DNA from: Paracentrotus lividus
Lineage: Eukaryota > Echinodermata > Echinoidea > Camarodonta > Echinidae
Direction of reading: 5' to 3'
Assembly (NCBI GenBank): GCA_940671915.1
Contig: CALNVZ010003434.1
Span: 1,926,854 to 1,990,853 of the forward strand
Length of the DNA: 64,000 nucleotides
Made by a program: the position numbers and the translations under genes. The notes beneath the pieces are model-generated. The model saw nothing but the letters and a program-made list of their open reading frames with translations. It ran no database searches and had not been told where the DNA came from. Below are positions 50,029 to 63,698 of the stretch, piece after piece (the stretch's first letter is position 1; each line of letters starts with the position of its first letter).

Positions 50029-50402
50029 TTAACATTCTCAACTTTGGTTTTTAGCTGAAAATTTCAAGACAATAGCTTCAATTACATTTCGATCAATTTC
50101 AAATGTTTTCATATCCATTACAACAGTTCCTGTAATAATGGTTATCACATGATATTTCTTTCTCTGAATTTCTATTATTCATGAAGATCATTCAAACACA
50201 AATCACCTCTCGACCCTGAACCACAAAACTCAAGGGCCACTTGAACTTTTTGTGAACCCATAACAAGCAATATTGAAGGCAGATGTACATGTGTAGTCAC
50301 CTGAAACAAAAAATTTGAACACTTTAAAAAGTGTTAAAATATGAAGGAAAAGTGTGGATCAATAAAGATGAGCTCAATACCAGTATTCAAGGTCAAACAT
50401 AT

Positions 50403-53400
50403 GGGCAATTCCACGGTAACTGACGTTACACACAACCAGAATTTTCTACATTGTTTGTACCGTAGTGACATAAATAAGAATACATGGGTCTTCAAATTAA
50501 TATACCTAAATAAGTAAATGTAAAGGAAGAAGTTATCTAAAAATTCCACCCAAACATTATTTCCATTGAACACGCCAAGCAAAAACATGTCGGTAACTGA
50601 CGTTACAGAAAACGGACATGCAAAATCAGTGGTGTTTGATCGAATCTCAATATCTCATGTTCCACGGCGTGTGTAATGATAAGTCTTATATGAACATTAT
50701 ACCTAGGTCCTTATGAACAGATTTGCAAAATAAGGAGAGATTTTCATAATTTTTGTTTATGCTGGGGACACTTTTGTGAAGACATGTCGGTAACTGACGT
50801 TACGTAACTGACGTTACCCTTACATCTTCCATAGACTTTACACATGTAAAATCTCAATTTTGAATTTTATCAAAATATTTTGTGTTCCGGGCTTTTGAGA
50901 ATTATGTTTTTGAATATGACATCATAGGGTCATTCCATGCCAATTCACCCAATGAAAAGTGCAATTTTGCACCCTTCCGTCTCAGAATTTGCTCAAAATT
51001 TGGTACACATAAAGTTTAACATTACCTTTTCCATGAAACAAAAAAAATTAGCGTAAACGCGTCCGTCCGTTTCCGAGCTATGGCCCGCCATTTTTTATTC
51101 GTTTTGGCAAAAATGGGTGTGACCTTCATTTCAACGGCACAATGCGCCTGAACTGGTTGAACAATTTTGTGAAACTGGTACCATTCAAAAGGAAATTCAA
51201 AGAGGAATTCAAAAATGGTATCAAAAATATTATTGGAGCAATTTAAAGTGCTATGACCTTGACCTTTCCTTTAACCTTGATTTTGACCCCCAGACGAATA
51301 ATATTTTACTTGATTTTTATGTATGTTAATTGTCAATATAATATTAACATAACATGTAAATATCTAGGATGATATTTATTTCTTCACCTTTAAAAACTCT
51401 TTTAAATGTAATTTACAAAGTTACTGTTACCCCCACATACTGATATTTGTGTTGGTAATGTGTGTACAAGACTCCATTATACATGAATACTTTCAAACTG
51501 AAGTAACATTACAAACAAATACCATAATGTATTCCATATCTGTTGCTGATGCTTCAAAGATCTCAAGGATGTATCCAGTTTTGGACAGTAGAGCTGACTA
51601 CATGTAGGAAGCATTTTGTTTCTGTCAAAACCGCAGATTTCTGATGATTGTATGTATACCTATTGCACCCCAATCAAAAGGGCTAAACAAATGTCTCTAT
51701 TCATAAGCAAATGGAGTCTACGTACATGATATACATTATCATTGTGTTTAATGTTTCCTTTATTACCTGAAATGTTCAGTTTCCTGTTTAATTGAATGTA
51801 CTTTAACTTCAGTTTGGAAGTATTCAAGTAAGCCTATAATGGAGACTTGTACACACATTACCAACACAAATATCAGTATGTGGGGGTAACAGTAACTTTG
51901 TAAATTACATTTAAAAGAGTTTTTAAAGGTGAAGAAATAAATATCATCCTAGATATTTACATGTTATGTTAATATTATACTGACAATTAACATACATAAA
52001 AATCAAGTAAAAATATTATTCGTCTGGGGGTCAAAATCAAGGTTAAAGGAAAGGTCAAAGGTCATAGCACTTTAAATTGCTCCAATAATATTTTGATACC
52101 ATTTTTGAATTCTCTCTTGAATTTCCTTTTGAATGGTACCAGTTTCACAAAAATTGGTCAACCAGTTCAGGCGCATTGTGCCGTTGAAATGGAAGGTCAC
52201 ACCCATTTTTGCAAAACGAATCAAAAGGCGGGCCATAGCTCGGAAACCAACGGACCGTTTACGCTAATTTTTTTGTTTCATGGAAGGTATGTAAACTTTA
52301 TGTGTACCAAATTTGAGCAAATTCTGAGACGGTAGGGTGTAACCCATTGGGTGAATTGGCATGGAATGACCCCATACCTATGTTCTAGGCAACAGATTGG
52401 CAAAATAAGAAGTAATGTAATCGTTTTCCTCGTATTCAGTTAAAATTTACAGTTTTACACATGTATTTCCTATTGGGTTTGTACAGAATAGTTTGAAAAT
52501 TTTATTTCTTACTACTTTAAAAACTAAATTTATCACATACCGTAGCAAATATTGGAATGTGTCAGTATTAAGATATTGACGACTTAAATAATTATTTTGA
52601 TTGATTAATACAGCGTAGGATGTCCCACACATGTATTTTTTGTGTGTAGTGACATGTGAATTTAGCATATATTAGGTGCCTTTATTATAATTTGATGATT
52701 CTTTAATCTCACAGCACACAGCAATTCTTAGATGAATTTTGAAAAATCACTTTATAAACATTTCTTCCTCAATTCAAAACTTATAACTGCAAAATTAATT
52801 TCCATTTAACTCATCCACGTCCATAAAATGAGAATGTCAAAGCTGGGTAATGAAATTTTGTTTAAAATTACTTTTCGTCTTTGGCATCAAAATGAAATCC
52901 GGTTAAAGTAAAGTGTTTGATCTATGCTTTGTTCTACCACAATATCGCGTACATCTAAGCAGGTGCACAGACATTAGAGCTATGATCATACTTTCCTTCT
53001 TTCTTTTTTTTTCATTTATTTATAATTTTTTACAGAAAGAAATTTTTAAATACAACTTATTTTATTTAGATAATCATAACATTTAAAATTATAGGCTCAT
53101 ATTCCAAATTCAGAACATATAGTAATGGAACCTTGATCACACCAAAAGATAATCAACTGAAAATCTAAAGCAGATTTGGAGGGGCTTATATGTACATGTA
53201 CACTGCATGGGTTTTCCAACTCTTAAATCATTAAAAGAAGAAGTTACCATTGGCACTGGCAGTCATTTTTATTGCTAAATGGTTAGTTTAAGTAGTGGTA
53301 ATTAGTTTAGATGCATACAGGAGTCCAAATTGTAATGGTTTTCTATGAAACGATAATGGCATCATGGTAACTGACGTTACACTAGGTCATGGTAACTGAC

Positions 53401-53935
53401 GTTACACAAATTGGTTGTCAATTTTGACTTGATTGTATGTTGAATATCCATATCTTTGGTATTGATAATAATGAGATGCAGTTATACATTAGAAATCTTA
53501 ATTGGCATATTTGATACTGTCTTCGTTGTGGAAAAAAATTAACAAGTTCATGTTTTCGGTAACTGACGTTACATTCCAAATGAGGGTTGATTAAATCTAA
53601 CTTTGTTGACCAAAGTCACAATTGAACCAATTTTTATCAAATACAGTTTGACAAAGTGTCTCTCTAACAACTTTATCCATGTGAAAGATTATCGGGAATA
53701 GAAACGATTTAGTTGAGAAAATGAAAATGAGTTTCTTGTTAATATACCTTTTCTATACCAAAAAACTTTTGGAATACTTCAGCATATGATTAGAAAGTGA
53801 AAATGGCCGCCATCGGGAAAATTTTTATTGATTCTTAAAACTTCAACTCATGTATTTTTTGAAAATCAAAATGATTTGAACCAAATATCTTTTTGAATTT
53901 CTGGCACCCATGTCCGGATTTTCATGGAATTGCCC
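50403..53935. mobile_element. Element B: GGGCAATTCCA termini, seven GTAAC-TGAC-GTTAC motifs
   Basis: The ends are GGGCAATTCCACGG and the complement of GGGCAATTCCATG, flanked by ATAT (50399-50402 and 53936-53939). The 14-bp motif GTAACTGACGTTAC occurs at 50416, 50593, 50790, 50804, 53367, 53392 and 53559, all in the same orientation, with two copies abutting at 50790-50817. Element C sits inside, leaving about 2.08 kb of B itself. No transposase frame is visible in B. Confidence 0.8.
50927..52372. mobile_element. Element C: long-armed foldback element nested in element B
   Basis: The ends are GGGTCATTCCATGCCAATTC and its complement, with a CATA duplication on each side (50923-50926 and 52373-52376). 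Arms of about 570 bp (to about 51505, and from about 51805) pair almost fully around a loop of about 300 bp. The first 11 bases match the termini of element A, but C lacks the GTAAC-N4-GTTAC motif. The 80-codon frame at 52093 lies in an arm and is not a gene. Confidence 0.85.
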
Positions 53936-55206
53936 ATATGAGGAATAGTAATTGGTATACATTTTGTTTTAATCTACATTTATATATGTTGTTATTTGAA
54001 AAATTATGCAGGAAGTCGCAAATATTTATGATGTAAGAATTTCATCAATAATTTTTCATTCATCATGACAATTGCATTTGCTTTAAACTCTTCCCTACAT
54101 GTAGGCCTACGTTGTGTACAATATGTTTCTGTATTTTTGTGCTAATTTTAATAAATTTGTTTGTAAAAGAGTGTTTCAACCACTGACGAGGCCAAACAAA
54201 AAGAGATGAATAAATTCATCTTCTGGAGAGCCAAAAGGGCACTATCTCTATGAAAACGGATTTACATGTAAGATACCATATCCTTCTTGCTCTTATCATG
54301 GAGATACTAAGTTAGTATCTCCATGCTCTTATAGTGGGCAAATGTATCAGGTTAGTGGCAGAAGTTATTGCCCTCAATGTTGTTGAACAAACATGTTAAA
54401 TCATGTCTTAAACTATGGAGAAAAGCAACCACTTAATAGTTTATAGGAAATTTGATTTAATGTAGGATCCGCAAAATACCCAAAGATTTGACTTTCTTCT
54501 GAATAATCTTGACAATCTTATTTCCTTCCTTGTAATGTTTTTCCCTCACATTCATGTAACCTCAACATATCAAATGGAGAAAAAGCTCAACCTCCATACA
54601 TGTACTCGACACCTAAAAACAGTAAACATGAACAACTTTATATATTCTTCTACGACAACATATTGATTTTTCTGAAATGTATATAATTCTGCCTTTTTCT
54701 AGATGCTTCCAAATTATCTACTTCATGATTTTTTAATACATTCTCTTGCTTGAATCAATGAAAACTGGTTTCTGTTTTAGTTTATTGAACCGATTATATT
54801 AATATGACTAATTTATGAACCAGGATGTGCATTACAATAAATAATACATTCACCTAATTTGTTTCTGGTGAAAATCCTAAACCTGCAATTTCATGTCCTC
54901 TGTTTTTTCTTAAATAGGTAATGTTGAATGGAACATAATATTATTTTCCCACAGAATGATTACTTTATTGTGTACAATCTTGCATCATATTATTACATAA
55001 TTGAGCATAAATATGAACATTATGGAGGAGTATGACTTTAAATCACAGGATCGCCGGTTCTGTGAGTTCTTATGCTGTCCAACCAAGAGCAAGTTTGGAT
55101 CTTCATCTGCATCCGGACAAACTCAAGAACTTGTTGCGAACGATGCGATGCACAACAATGACCTACATTTGTAAGTTCGCCAGCACTCAGAGGCACGCGA
55201 CCCACA

Positions 55207-55228
55207 CATACATGTACATGTACATGTA
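55207..55228. repeat. ACATGT microsatellite
   Basis: Tandem TACATG units, the longest of many short ones in the window. Confidence 0.85.
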
Positions 55229-56113
55229 GCAATAATCCCAAGGAGCAGCACATCCCCCGCCCCCGATTTTGGTCAAACCTTTTCAAGATGCTAGCAAATT
55301 TATAGATTTATCCTCCTGCAACCCCATGATATCTTGCATTTATAGAGAAAACACTTAACTTTTATAGAGCATCAGCTGTTAAATTACATATAAAAATTTT
55401 CTATAAGAATATTTTAAATATAGGCCTAAATATGCATATCTTTCTTAATAGGTTTGGCAAGAAATCATTGCAAGCCAATGATTTACTCATGTGTGCCCTC
55501 TAGGGGTGACAGGGGGTGAAGTGCCTCTCTAGGGTCTACCAATCATCATAGCAGAAGAAAATGATTTAAAGTGAGAGGGCCTTGAGGTTAAAAGCAGGTA
55601 AACAGTCATGGTGATTATATCTAAATCATTTCCCAAAATAGTATTTCAATCTGGGCTTTTGGCGATAGTTTTAGGTATTATAAAGGCCTCTGACTAGATA
55701 TATCTAGCACTTGCTATAACCTGTGTATTTAAATGTCTTCCTGCCATTGTTTCAAATGGAATCAACTCCACGACACTGTAAATAAGGGGTAAATTGGGCA
55801 CCTCCCCCCCCCCCTCCAAATTATTCACCAAATGAACAAGGTAAAAACCAATATAGGACCTTGTTAAACTTGTTTAATAATGTTTTGTCTTCCATCAGAT
55901 CTATGAAATTATACAAGGGGTACCTAGGGGCCCTTGACCACCAACCATACCCTCCATATCCAATCATAATTTTATGAATCCCTCTCCAAAATAAAGAGCT
56001 GGTGTGGGAAAGGTGCAAAAAACTTGTTGAGAATCAATATTGAATTACTGCATATAGAACTACATGTAAAGCCTCCTATTTTCAATCCTCGTAATGTTTT
56101 GAACTACATATAC

Positions 56114-56127
56114 NNNNNNNNNNNNNN
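56114..56127. other. Assembly gap (14 N)
   Basis: A run of 14 N between apparently unique sequences. Confidence 1.
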
Positions 56128-56960
56128 GCTGTGGTAGGCCCATCTACATGCATCTTTCAAACAATGATCACAGACACCTGACCATTACCCCGAAAGTCTA
56201 CGTTTATCGGCTGATAAAACCCACCTCCTGATCAGGCAGAAATTGGCCATGGCTGGAATAAATAAATATGAGCTCACCCAAACTAAGGTTCTCATGGAAC
56301 ATAATTGCAACTCATTTTTATTAATGACACATGCTACCATGAATCATCACAAACTCATCATAATAGGGGGTTTTCTACAGTTCATCTTGCAACAATTATT
56401 AGAAAAGTTTGTTTGGTTCAGCCCTAAAGTGAGAATTGCACAATGAACTACCAGATTATTTTGTAATATTATGCAAATTTTAATTAATCCTTTCACAATC
56501 ATTTCCATGGTGAATCACATGGTGATTTCTAGAGTGTATTCTCTAAAAATACTGAATCATTACAAATAAACCACATCCAATTAACCTTATTACGATTGTT
56601 TGTCTATGTGTAAAGTCAATCCAAAGAGCTTCAAACACAGCTCCTCGGTCAATCTATTTCTTTCTGCATTATGTTCCTATTTTTCCCTTTCTGTTTGAAA
56701 TTTTCAATTTTTTCATACATTTTCCACCTGTAGGCTTTTTTAATGAGTTAAGGGTGCTAAACCTGTTTCATTGGTCTCATTGTTCCCATTCTATTCCAAT
56801 TCACTGTGTTATATTTAAGTTACATTGCATTTTTCATTTAGGTACATTTAGCAAAAGAACATGGACAATCTACATGTATGTGTTTCTATTTTAAGGCTAC
56901 TTTGAAACCAAACTCTTTTGCTATTGTGATGATTTTCTTTGTAAGAACTATCTAGTATAA

Positions 56961-57423
56961 GGATGGTATCTCACTTCGCGGAGACATCTCCGCGACGGAA
57001 TCGTTTCCGCCACATATAAAAAGTATTAGAGACGTTTTCGAAACTTAAGAAACTTAGGGTGCTATCTCACTTCGCGGAGACGTCTCCGCAACAGAATAGA
57101 ACACTCGACTCCGTGACGGATAAAAAGTATTGAGACGTCTCCGAGACATCTCCGAGACGTCTCCTGAATTTTGGAGACGGATTTTTAAAAATAAATTGTT
57201 GCAGAGATGTCTCGGAGACGGATTTGGGACTACTTCAGACTTTTTTTTTCATAAATTGTTGCGGATACGTCTCGGAGACGTCTCTAATACTTTTTATCCG
57301 TCGCGGAGAAGAAATGTTCTATTCTGTCGCGGAGACGTCTCCGCGAAGTGAGATAGCACCCTACGGAGACTGAGCTATGGCAAAGCCATACTGACTAATT
57401 TATCTCAAAGTGAGATACCACCC
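56961..57423. mobile_element. Outer element of a nested TAA-flanked pair
   Basis: The left end GGATGGTATCTCACTTCGCG is matched by AAAGTGAGATACCACCC at the right, flanked by TAA (56958-56960 and 57424-57426). A 3-bp TAA duplication fits PIF/Harbinger-type elements. Confidence 0.65.
57057..57361. mobile_element. Inner foldback element of the same family, 305 bp
   Basis: Termini are GGGTGCTATCTCACTTCGCG and its complement. The interior is dense in GGAGACGTCTCCG palindromes and CpG. It shares its terminal block with the element it sits in. TA, or at most TTA/CTA, flanks it. Confidence 0.75.
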
Positions 57424-58715
57424 TAACTACAGTATGTTCATTAAGAGTTTTTGTTTGTTTGTTGTTTTGCTTTGTTTTGATTTCTTTGGGGTGGGGGATT
57501 CAGGTCACATTCAGATTAGTACAATGGCAAGGATTAAAATCCCAGTGTCCATCAGACTGGTGACTGACAAGACCACAACAACTCTCACAAAATCATCAGA
57601 ACAAAGAAGAAACACTCAAGATTAAAGAATTACATAACACCAAAAAAGATCTTATTCTTCCATAATCATCCAAAACAAAAAGAGATCACCCAAAAGTTGA
57701 GAAAACCGTCAATTATCATCAAACAAAAGAACTTCTGAAATAACAAATATTTCCTGCTTCTGTGGTTCCTAAAGAGATTATGACCCTTTCTTGAAGGCTC
57801 CTATACAGTGGTCTCATGCCCTCTTGTCCTGGAGATGTGGTCAGACTGGTTCAATATAAGGTTTCTTATTATACATGTAATCTAGATTTACTTGAGAGAG
57901 GATACAATACCCATTATTACATGTAAATACTTTTACATGTCTATTATGCATTTGGTTTATTGTCTCCTTTTCTAAGAAAATCACAAAAACTTACCTTAAT
58001 GAAATGGTCAGTGTGCCAAAAGTTGAGGCTGCCTACCTGTAGGTTGTTATTTTGGTAATATTGTATTTGTCCCTTATAAAACACCCCCACTTAAAAAAAA
58101 AACAGAACAATATGGTCATAACACAAATTTGTTACATTGAATCTCTGTGAAAATTTGAATTTGATACATGTGTGCTAGCAGGCCTCTATGTCCCTGAATA
58201 TTGGACTTCCAAACAATTATTTAATATAGGCCTATTTGTAGATTTAGGTTGAATGTCAGAAAGCTATTTAGAGTCAAAGATATACTGAAATTGCCCCCCT
58301 CCCCCAATCCATGCCTGAAGATTTGTCATAAATAAAAACAAGCTCTCATTTAGACAGGACCTCAACTTTTGATTCATGACATTTTTATATCACATTTAGC
58401 GGCTCTGTTATGTTTGGGCATGGGCTGAGACTTTTAATTGTGAGACGTAATGCTGGGTCCACTACTGATTTTATCGTATTTAATCTTTAATTTTGTCTTA
58501 CAATGCACTCTGGTAAAATCTAATGAGCCTTCATACATGTATAACATGTGAGCGAATGAACGTCACAGTTACTCTCATGTGTGCCCTATAGAGTGAGACG
58601 AAGGACAGACTGATGACCAAGCACTGGAATAATACAAGTAATTGTAAGCAAACTTTCCATCCAGACTAATGATACTCATCATCAGTCTGGGTCAGACAAT
58701 AAACATTGAAACAAT

Positions 58716-59025
58716 CAAATATAGACACCAGAAACCAGTTGATGAAACAGAGAACAATAACAAACAGGTGTTTCAACTTCGGCAGATCCAGAATGGGGAA
58801 ATAGGGAGGGCGCATCCTGAAAATTTGCAAAATAAGGTGGCGCTACTGCAAAATGTTCTGATTTGAACAAGTAGGCCTACATGTAAAACAACGAAATCCT
58901 CAAATAGACACCAGAAACCACTTGATAAAACAGAGAAAAATAATAACTAGGTATTTCATCTTCAGCAGATCCAGGATTTGAAAATAGGGAGGTTCGGAAA
59001 TAATGTTCTGATTTGAATGGTTTTC
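58716..59025. repeat. Tandem duplication with 183-bp period
   Basis: ATAGACACCAGAAACCA recurs at 58721 and 58904, each followed by CAGATCCAG, AATAGGGAGG and AATGTTCTGATTTGAA. The copies are diverged. Confidence 0.75.
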
Positions 59026-59249
59026 AAAATATAAGGGGGCACATAATTTTCTGTAATATTGTTTATTTTACACCTGTATATTTGTACCAGCACGGACTCG
59101 CTGAAAAGCAGTCTGTTTGGCTGATTGTGAGTTTTTACAGTGAATAAATAAATACAATACAATACAATACATGCCAATTGCGCCCTAGTCTACATGTAGA
59201 TCCAGATTCTATCTCTTTGACTGCACGTTAAACTCAATGACTGTAATTC

Positions 59250-59267
59250 CCCCCCCCCCCCCCCCCC
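59250..59267. repeat. Poly-C tract
   Basis: A long C run with no other feature. Confidence 0.8.
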
Positions 59268-61309
59268 GGCATTTCGGGCATAGGTCAACTGTGTGTTGCT
59301 ATATAATTGGGGTAAAAAAACGGAAAAGTCCTGCCTGGATCTGCCACCGTTCTAATACCTTGGTGCAAGTATCGTAACTATCGATAATATTCTGCTTCAT
59401 TATCACATCCTGCAAAAAGTAGCCTAGCCTGGACGGTAGACTAGCTACACCCTGGAACTAGACCAAGGTAGTTGCGTAGGCCTGGTGCCCATATAATAAT
59501 GGAGACCTATTATGACAGATATCCAGAATAAAAACAAACAAGACTATTTCTACCAGGTTCACGATGAGGATAGGCCTGATCTCAGAGCGCGATAAGCACG
59601 GTGTCTTTGTAACGGGTAGCTTCCTGTTTTTGCATGATACTACTGTGCTGCGTTTCAGGACGAGAAAGAATTTCTGCTACTGTGCACGCAAGCGCAACAT
59701 TGCAAATTTCATTTACAGTCAATGTTACCGAATATCTATTTGCAGCTTTGACTTTGATAAAATTTAAGTTGTGGAGGATTAAAAACAATGCAATATAATA
59801 AGAGGAGATGACTTAAAAAGGCATTTGACTTCCATAAACGAGTAATGTGAGTTCGACTTAGGCTTGGTTGATTTCGTCTTGTACACTGTATTGAACAACC
59901 TAAATTCTCACAATCCGCTACATTGTATGCATAAAACCAATTCACTCAGGACACAATAACATTGATCCATCTTCATCTTCAAATTGGCAACAATCACAGT
60001 TTTCTTTTGTGCACTTCATTTTCAATATAAAAAATGTGCATATATATCTTTTTTCTTTTTTGTACTGAATGGGTTAAGAATGGTGAAGCTTATAGATGCA
60101 ACTTCTTGAAAATAACCTATGATGAGCCAATCTAAACACCCCTCGATAGGCAAAATACATTTCACACAATCATTGTTTGCAAATGGGTATCAATTTCTAA
60201 ACCTCAGATTTTCCAAATCAATTTTACGACCCATTATGGAAGTGACAAGACAGAGTGACTCTCACATGTGCAATGTGATTGCAATTTTGTTCCAACATCC
60301 GGGCTTTATGCTAAAACTGAAAAAGTCAACTGAAGTAAAAGTTTGCATGAACCTGCCTACAATGTATAAAAGTGAAAAGTTTATCCACAATTTGCAGAGA
60401 CGTATAAATGCTATTGTTTTTAATATTACATGTGCATGTGTTTTCCCATTATGAAATAAATTTTTATTGTAATTTAACCTACCAGTATACATCAACATCT
60501 AATTGTATTGACCATGAAGTTACCACATTTACTAGTATATAATTTACATGAATCTGCAAATCTGAGCAATAACTTATTCCTATTAATCAAATAATCCTCA
60601 CATAAACAATGCCATGCTGCTGCATCAAAGATATATAAATATTTTAGTGATCATAAATAGAACTGTCATCACAGTTCACCATGAAATGCATATTTTCCAT
60701 TATTTCTACACTCTCCCCAAATTTAAACAATGGTGTACAAATGTACAAACGTGTCAGATTTCTAATCAAATAAACAGTGTGTGAATTCCACATGCCCAAA
60801 CAAAGAACAAACTTGAGTGACACCTTCCTTGCATTTATACAGACTGGCACGAATACTGAAAATACAATACAAATGACAAAAATCTGAAAAACCAGGGGAT
60901 TTTCTGCAAATTTGCTTAATCATCACAGACACACCTGTCAATTCCTTTGGTTATAATTCAATATAAATTGAACGATACATAGTGTGCCTCTTTATACTTG
61001 GGCCTTTTAAAAGGTTTTGCTTTTCTTTAAAATAACAACAAAACGTTTCAAACATGAATTGAAACCAGGCTGGCACAGATATGACTTGAGAGTACTGTAG
61101 TTTCAAAAGTATAAATTTTCACAAGTTTGTTTTTCTAGTACATACATACGTGTACATTTAACGTTCTTTGTATCTGATGAACGACCACGCTCACTTAATT
61201 TAGTTTTACTGATATGATGAAAAAGTTTACAGCTATATGGAGATGTGCATGTCTTTTAATGCTTTTAAATAGAATGCTCAGAATTTTATTGTCCAAAACA
61301 AAGATGAAC

Positions 61310-61513
61310 AGAAATTATTTTTGCCCCTTTTCTGGTGGGTCAGACAGCCGCAGAGCAGTGCCAGATGGACATTACTCTATTTCCTTCTTGTTGAACGCCA
61401 AACAGGGTAGCAGCAACTACCATTTTTTAACGTCTTTTGGTATGATGTGGCCGGGGATCAAACCCATCACCTCCCAATTATGAGGCGGACGCTCTATCCA
61501 CTGAGCCAACACA
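61310..61513 (-). mobile_element. tRNA-headed SINE
   Basis: On the minus strand the head (61511 to about 61443) reads TGGCTCAGTGGATAGAGCG (A box), an anticodon-loop-like CTCATAA, and GGGTTTGATCCC (B box). That resembles a tRNA with a CAT anticodon. It runs into a body shared with 40830-40955. The stems are degraded, so this is not a functional tRNA gene. Confidence 0.7.
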
Positions 61514-61519
61514 TTAGTC

Positions 61520-63695
61520 ACATGTAAATGACAATTCAACCTCCTTGCTGTCATGTTTGGTAGTTTTATTAAAGATGTATGTGAGCTTTGTTTTTAAAAA
61601 CAACATTCTTGAGTCTATATTATTCATGTTCCATTTGAATGAATTCTCTTTCAACGACTTAATCGTTTTTCCTAACTACTTTGAAAATGATATTTGCACA
61701 AGATTTGTTATCGGCCATTACTTGCACTGCACGGCCCTGAAATAGTGATTACATTGAGGTCAGTTTAGTTTCAAAACAACAACACTGCACCTCTGACAAT
61801 GCAAAGTTTTATCTCTACATAACACTAGATATATTTTTGTTTCAATGAGCAGTGTTTCAATTAAAAGAGAACTGACATTTTGTTTCACCCTACAATGAAC
61901 CACCAGCAAATCATTTTTGCAGAGAGAATAATAAAGTACTCTAGATTTCAGATTTACCATCTGTGAAGAAAGTTGGCTGCACTATTTCAAGTCTGGGCAA
62001 ACATTAAAGCACTTTGTACCGGGTAGCCCCCAGAAGAAAAAAAAATCAAGTGTTTCACATGAACAACTGAAGAGAACCTTGATTTGATAGAGATCCATTA
62101 TTCAAATTTCAAGACAAACCAAATATCTTATCAATATAAATTGATGTGTACAATGTATCTTAAAAATCTCTAAGCCTGAATCTGTTATTATCTAAATTGT
62201 CTACATTTGTTACCTTTTGTTCCAGGTACACATTCATAAAGGCCCCAGGATATTATTGTCAGATTTCTCCCTTGGTGTATTCATGAATCCCGCAAGTTTT
62301 TTAGACAAGGGGAATACTAAAAGTAAGTCTTTGCCAGTTATCCAAAGCAATAAGGAACATGTACATTAATTATTTATACGTGATTTGTACCAAGTGTTTT
62401 ATTCTTGAATTGTTACATAAAATCCAGGTCATACAATGCACTTAACAATGTACATGTACATGCCTTCAAACCCAAGGTATTTGTATTCTATTGATACAAT
62501 GGGAAGAGTGACACTTTAGAAACATCTGTATAAATGTAGAAGGTTTAGCCTTATTTGGAACAGTATCAAGGTTAAAGATTGCAAGTCCATGATCAAAGGC
62601 ATTATAAGTCTTGCTTGACTTCCTACGATAACGATAACAACAAACAAAGTTTATTCTAACAATTTGTCCTCATGAAATTGACACTGATTGGTAACAATGA
62701 ACATGATGTTCACCAGATCTCAAAACATGTAGGCTACAATGTACATGTAGGGCAGAAGCTTGACACTAGCAGATGCCCTCTACATTTGGAAGTCTAAACT
62801 CAAGCCCTGGACCTACCAAAATGTCCAAATTTAAACAGCGACCCTTTGTATAGGGACACAATATTTGACCAGAAAGCTTCCTGATTTGACACACATGTGA
62901 TTTGCTGAATGAGAATTTGCGTAATGTGCGCACTTGTTTATTTCTTGCTACATACATGTAGGCCTACTTCCAAGTTTTCGATTTGAAAAGCATTTTGTTT
63001 TCAATTTCATTTTTCTGCTTTTCAAAACCAGCTAAATTTTAGGACGGACCTCCCTTTTCATACCCTCATGAAATTTCAACAGTCAATGCTTCTAAATACA
63101 AAAATATACAGACTTCAACAACATTTGTAATCTTCCACACTGTTCAACATGGGTAAGCCATGTAGAAAAAACATAACCCCACCCCTTACATTTCCCAAGC
63201 AATAGAACTACAAGTTTCCCTATGTAGTCCCACTATACTTCAACGAGTGTCATGTTGGCTTTCCATTGCCGGATTATGCTTCATCCAGTATGTCAATGGA
63301 CTTGACAGAGCACCTGTTTGGAATATCCTCTTAAATTCAGAGCTCGTTTCCATCTTTGAGCTGACTTATCTCAATGGAAACCAGAGTTCTTGACATGCGA
63401 TATTCAGAATAGAAACCCAGGAAATTGGTTAACATCAGGGCTAATTCAGCTCAAGCACGTACACCAATAAAGGTGAAAAAACGAAGACCGCAAAAGCTAA
63501 TAAATTATGAGAACAAAATATGCTTTCAATTATACGAGGTAAGAAATGAAACATTGATAATTGCAAGGTCTACTTTTTGGGCAAACCATGGTCAAAGTTT
63601 AGCTTAGAAATTATTGTGATCATGAGATTGCATTGTGGATCTTCTTCTTCTCGAGTCCTTTCTCTCAATTTTTGTTTATTTGTGAATTAGAATGT
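61520..63695. other. Intergenic DNA, nothing recognised
   Basis: AT-rich, with scattered ACATGTA words and no supported gene. Confidence 0.45.
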
Positions 63696-63698
63696 GAT

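Larger units (their letters stand above)
53940..56950. other. Intergenic DNA with no supported gene
   Basis: Holds an ACATGT run (55207-55228), a poly-C run near 55805 and the N gap at 56114. No defensible coding exon. Confidence 0.45.

Noticed and set aside
50334-50588. 84-codon frame at the left end of element B as transposase remnant
   Set aside because: Its start lies outside the element, its composition is hydrophobic AT-driven, and no catalytic motif is visible.
61443-61511. Functional tRNA-Met gene
   Set aside because: Boxes A and B are present, but the stems are degraded and the sequence continues into a SINE body.
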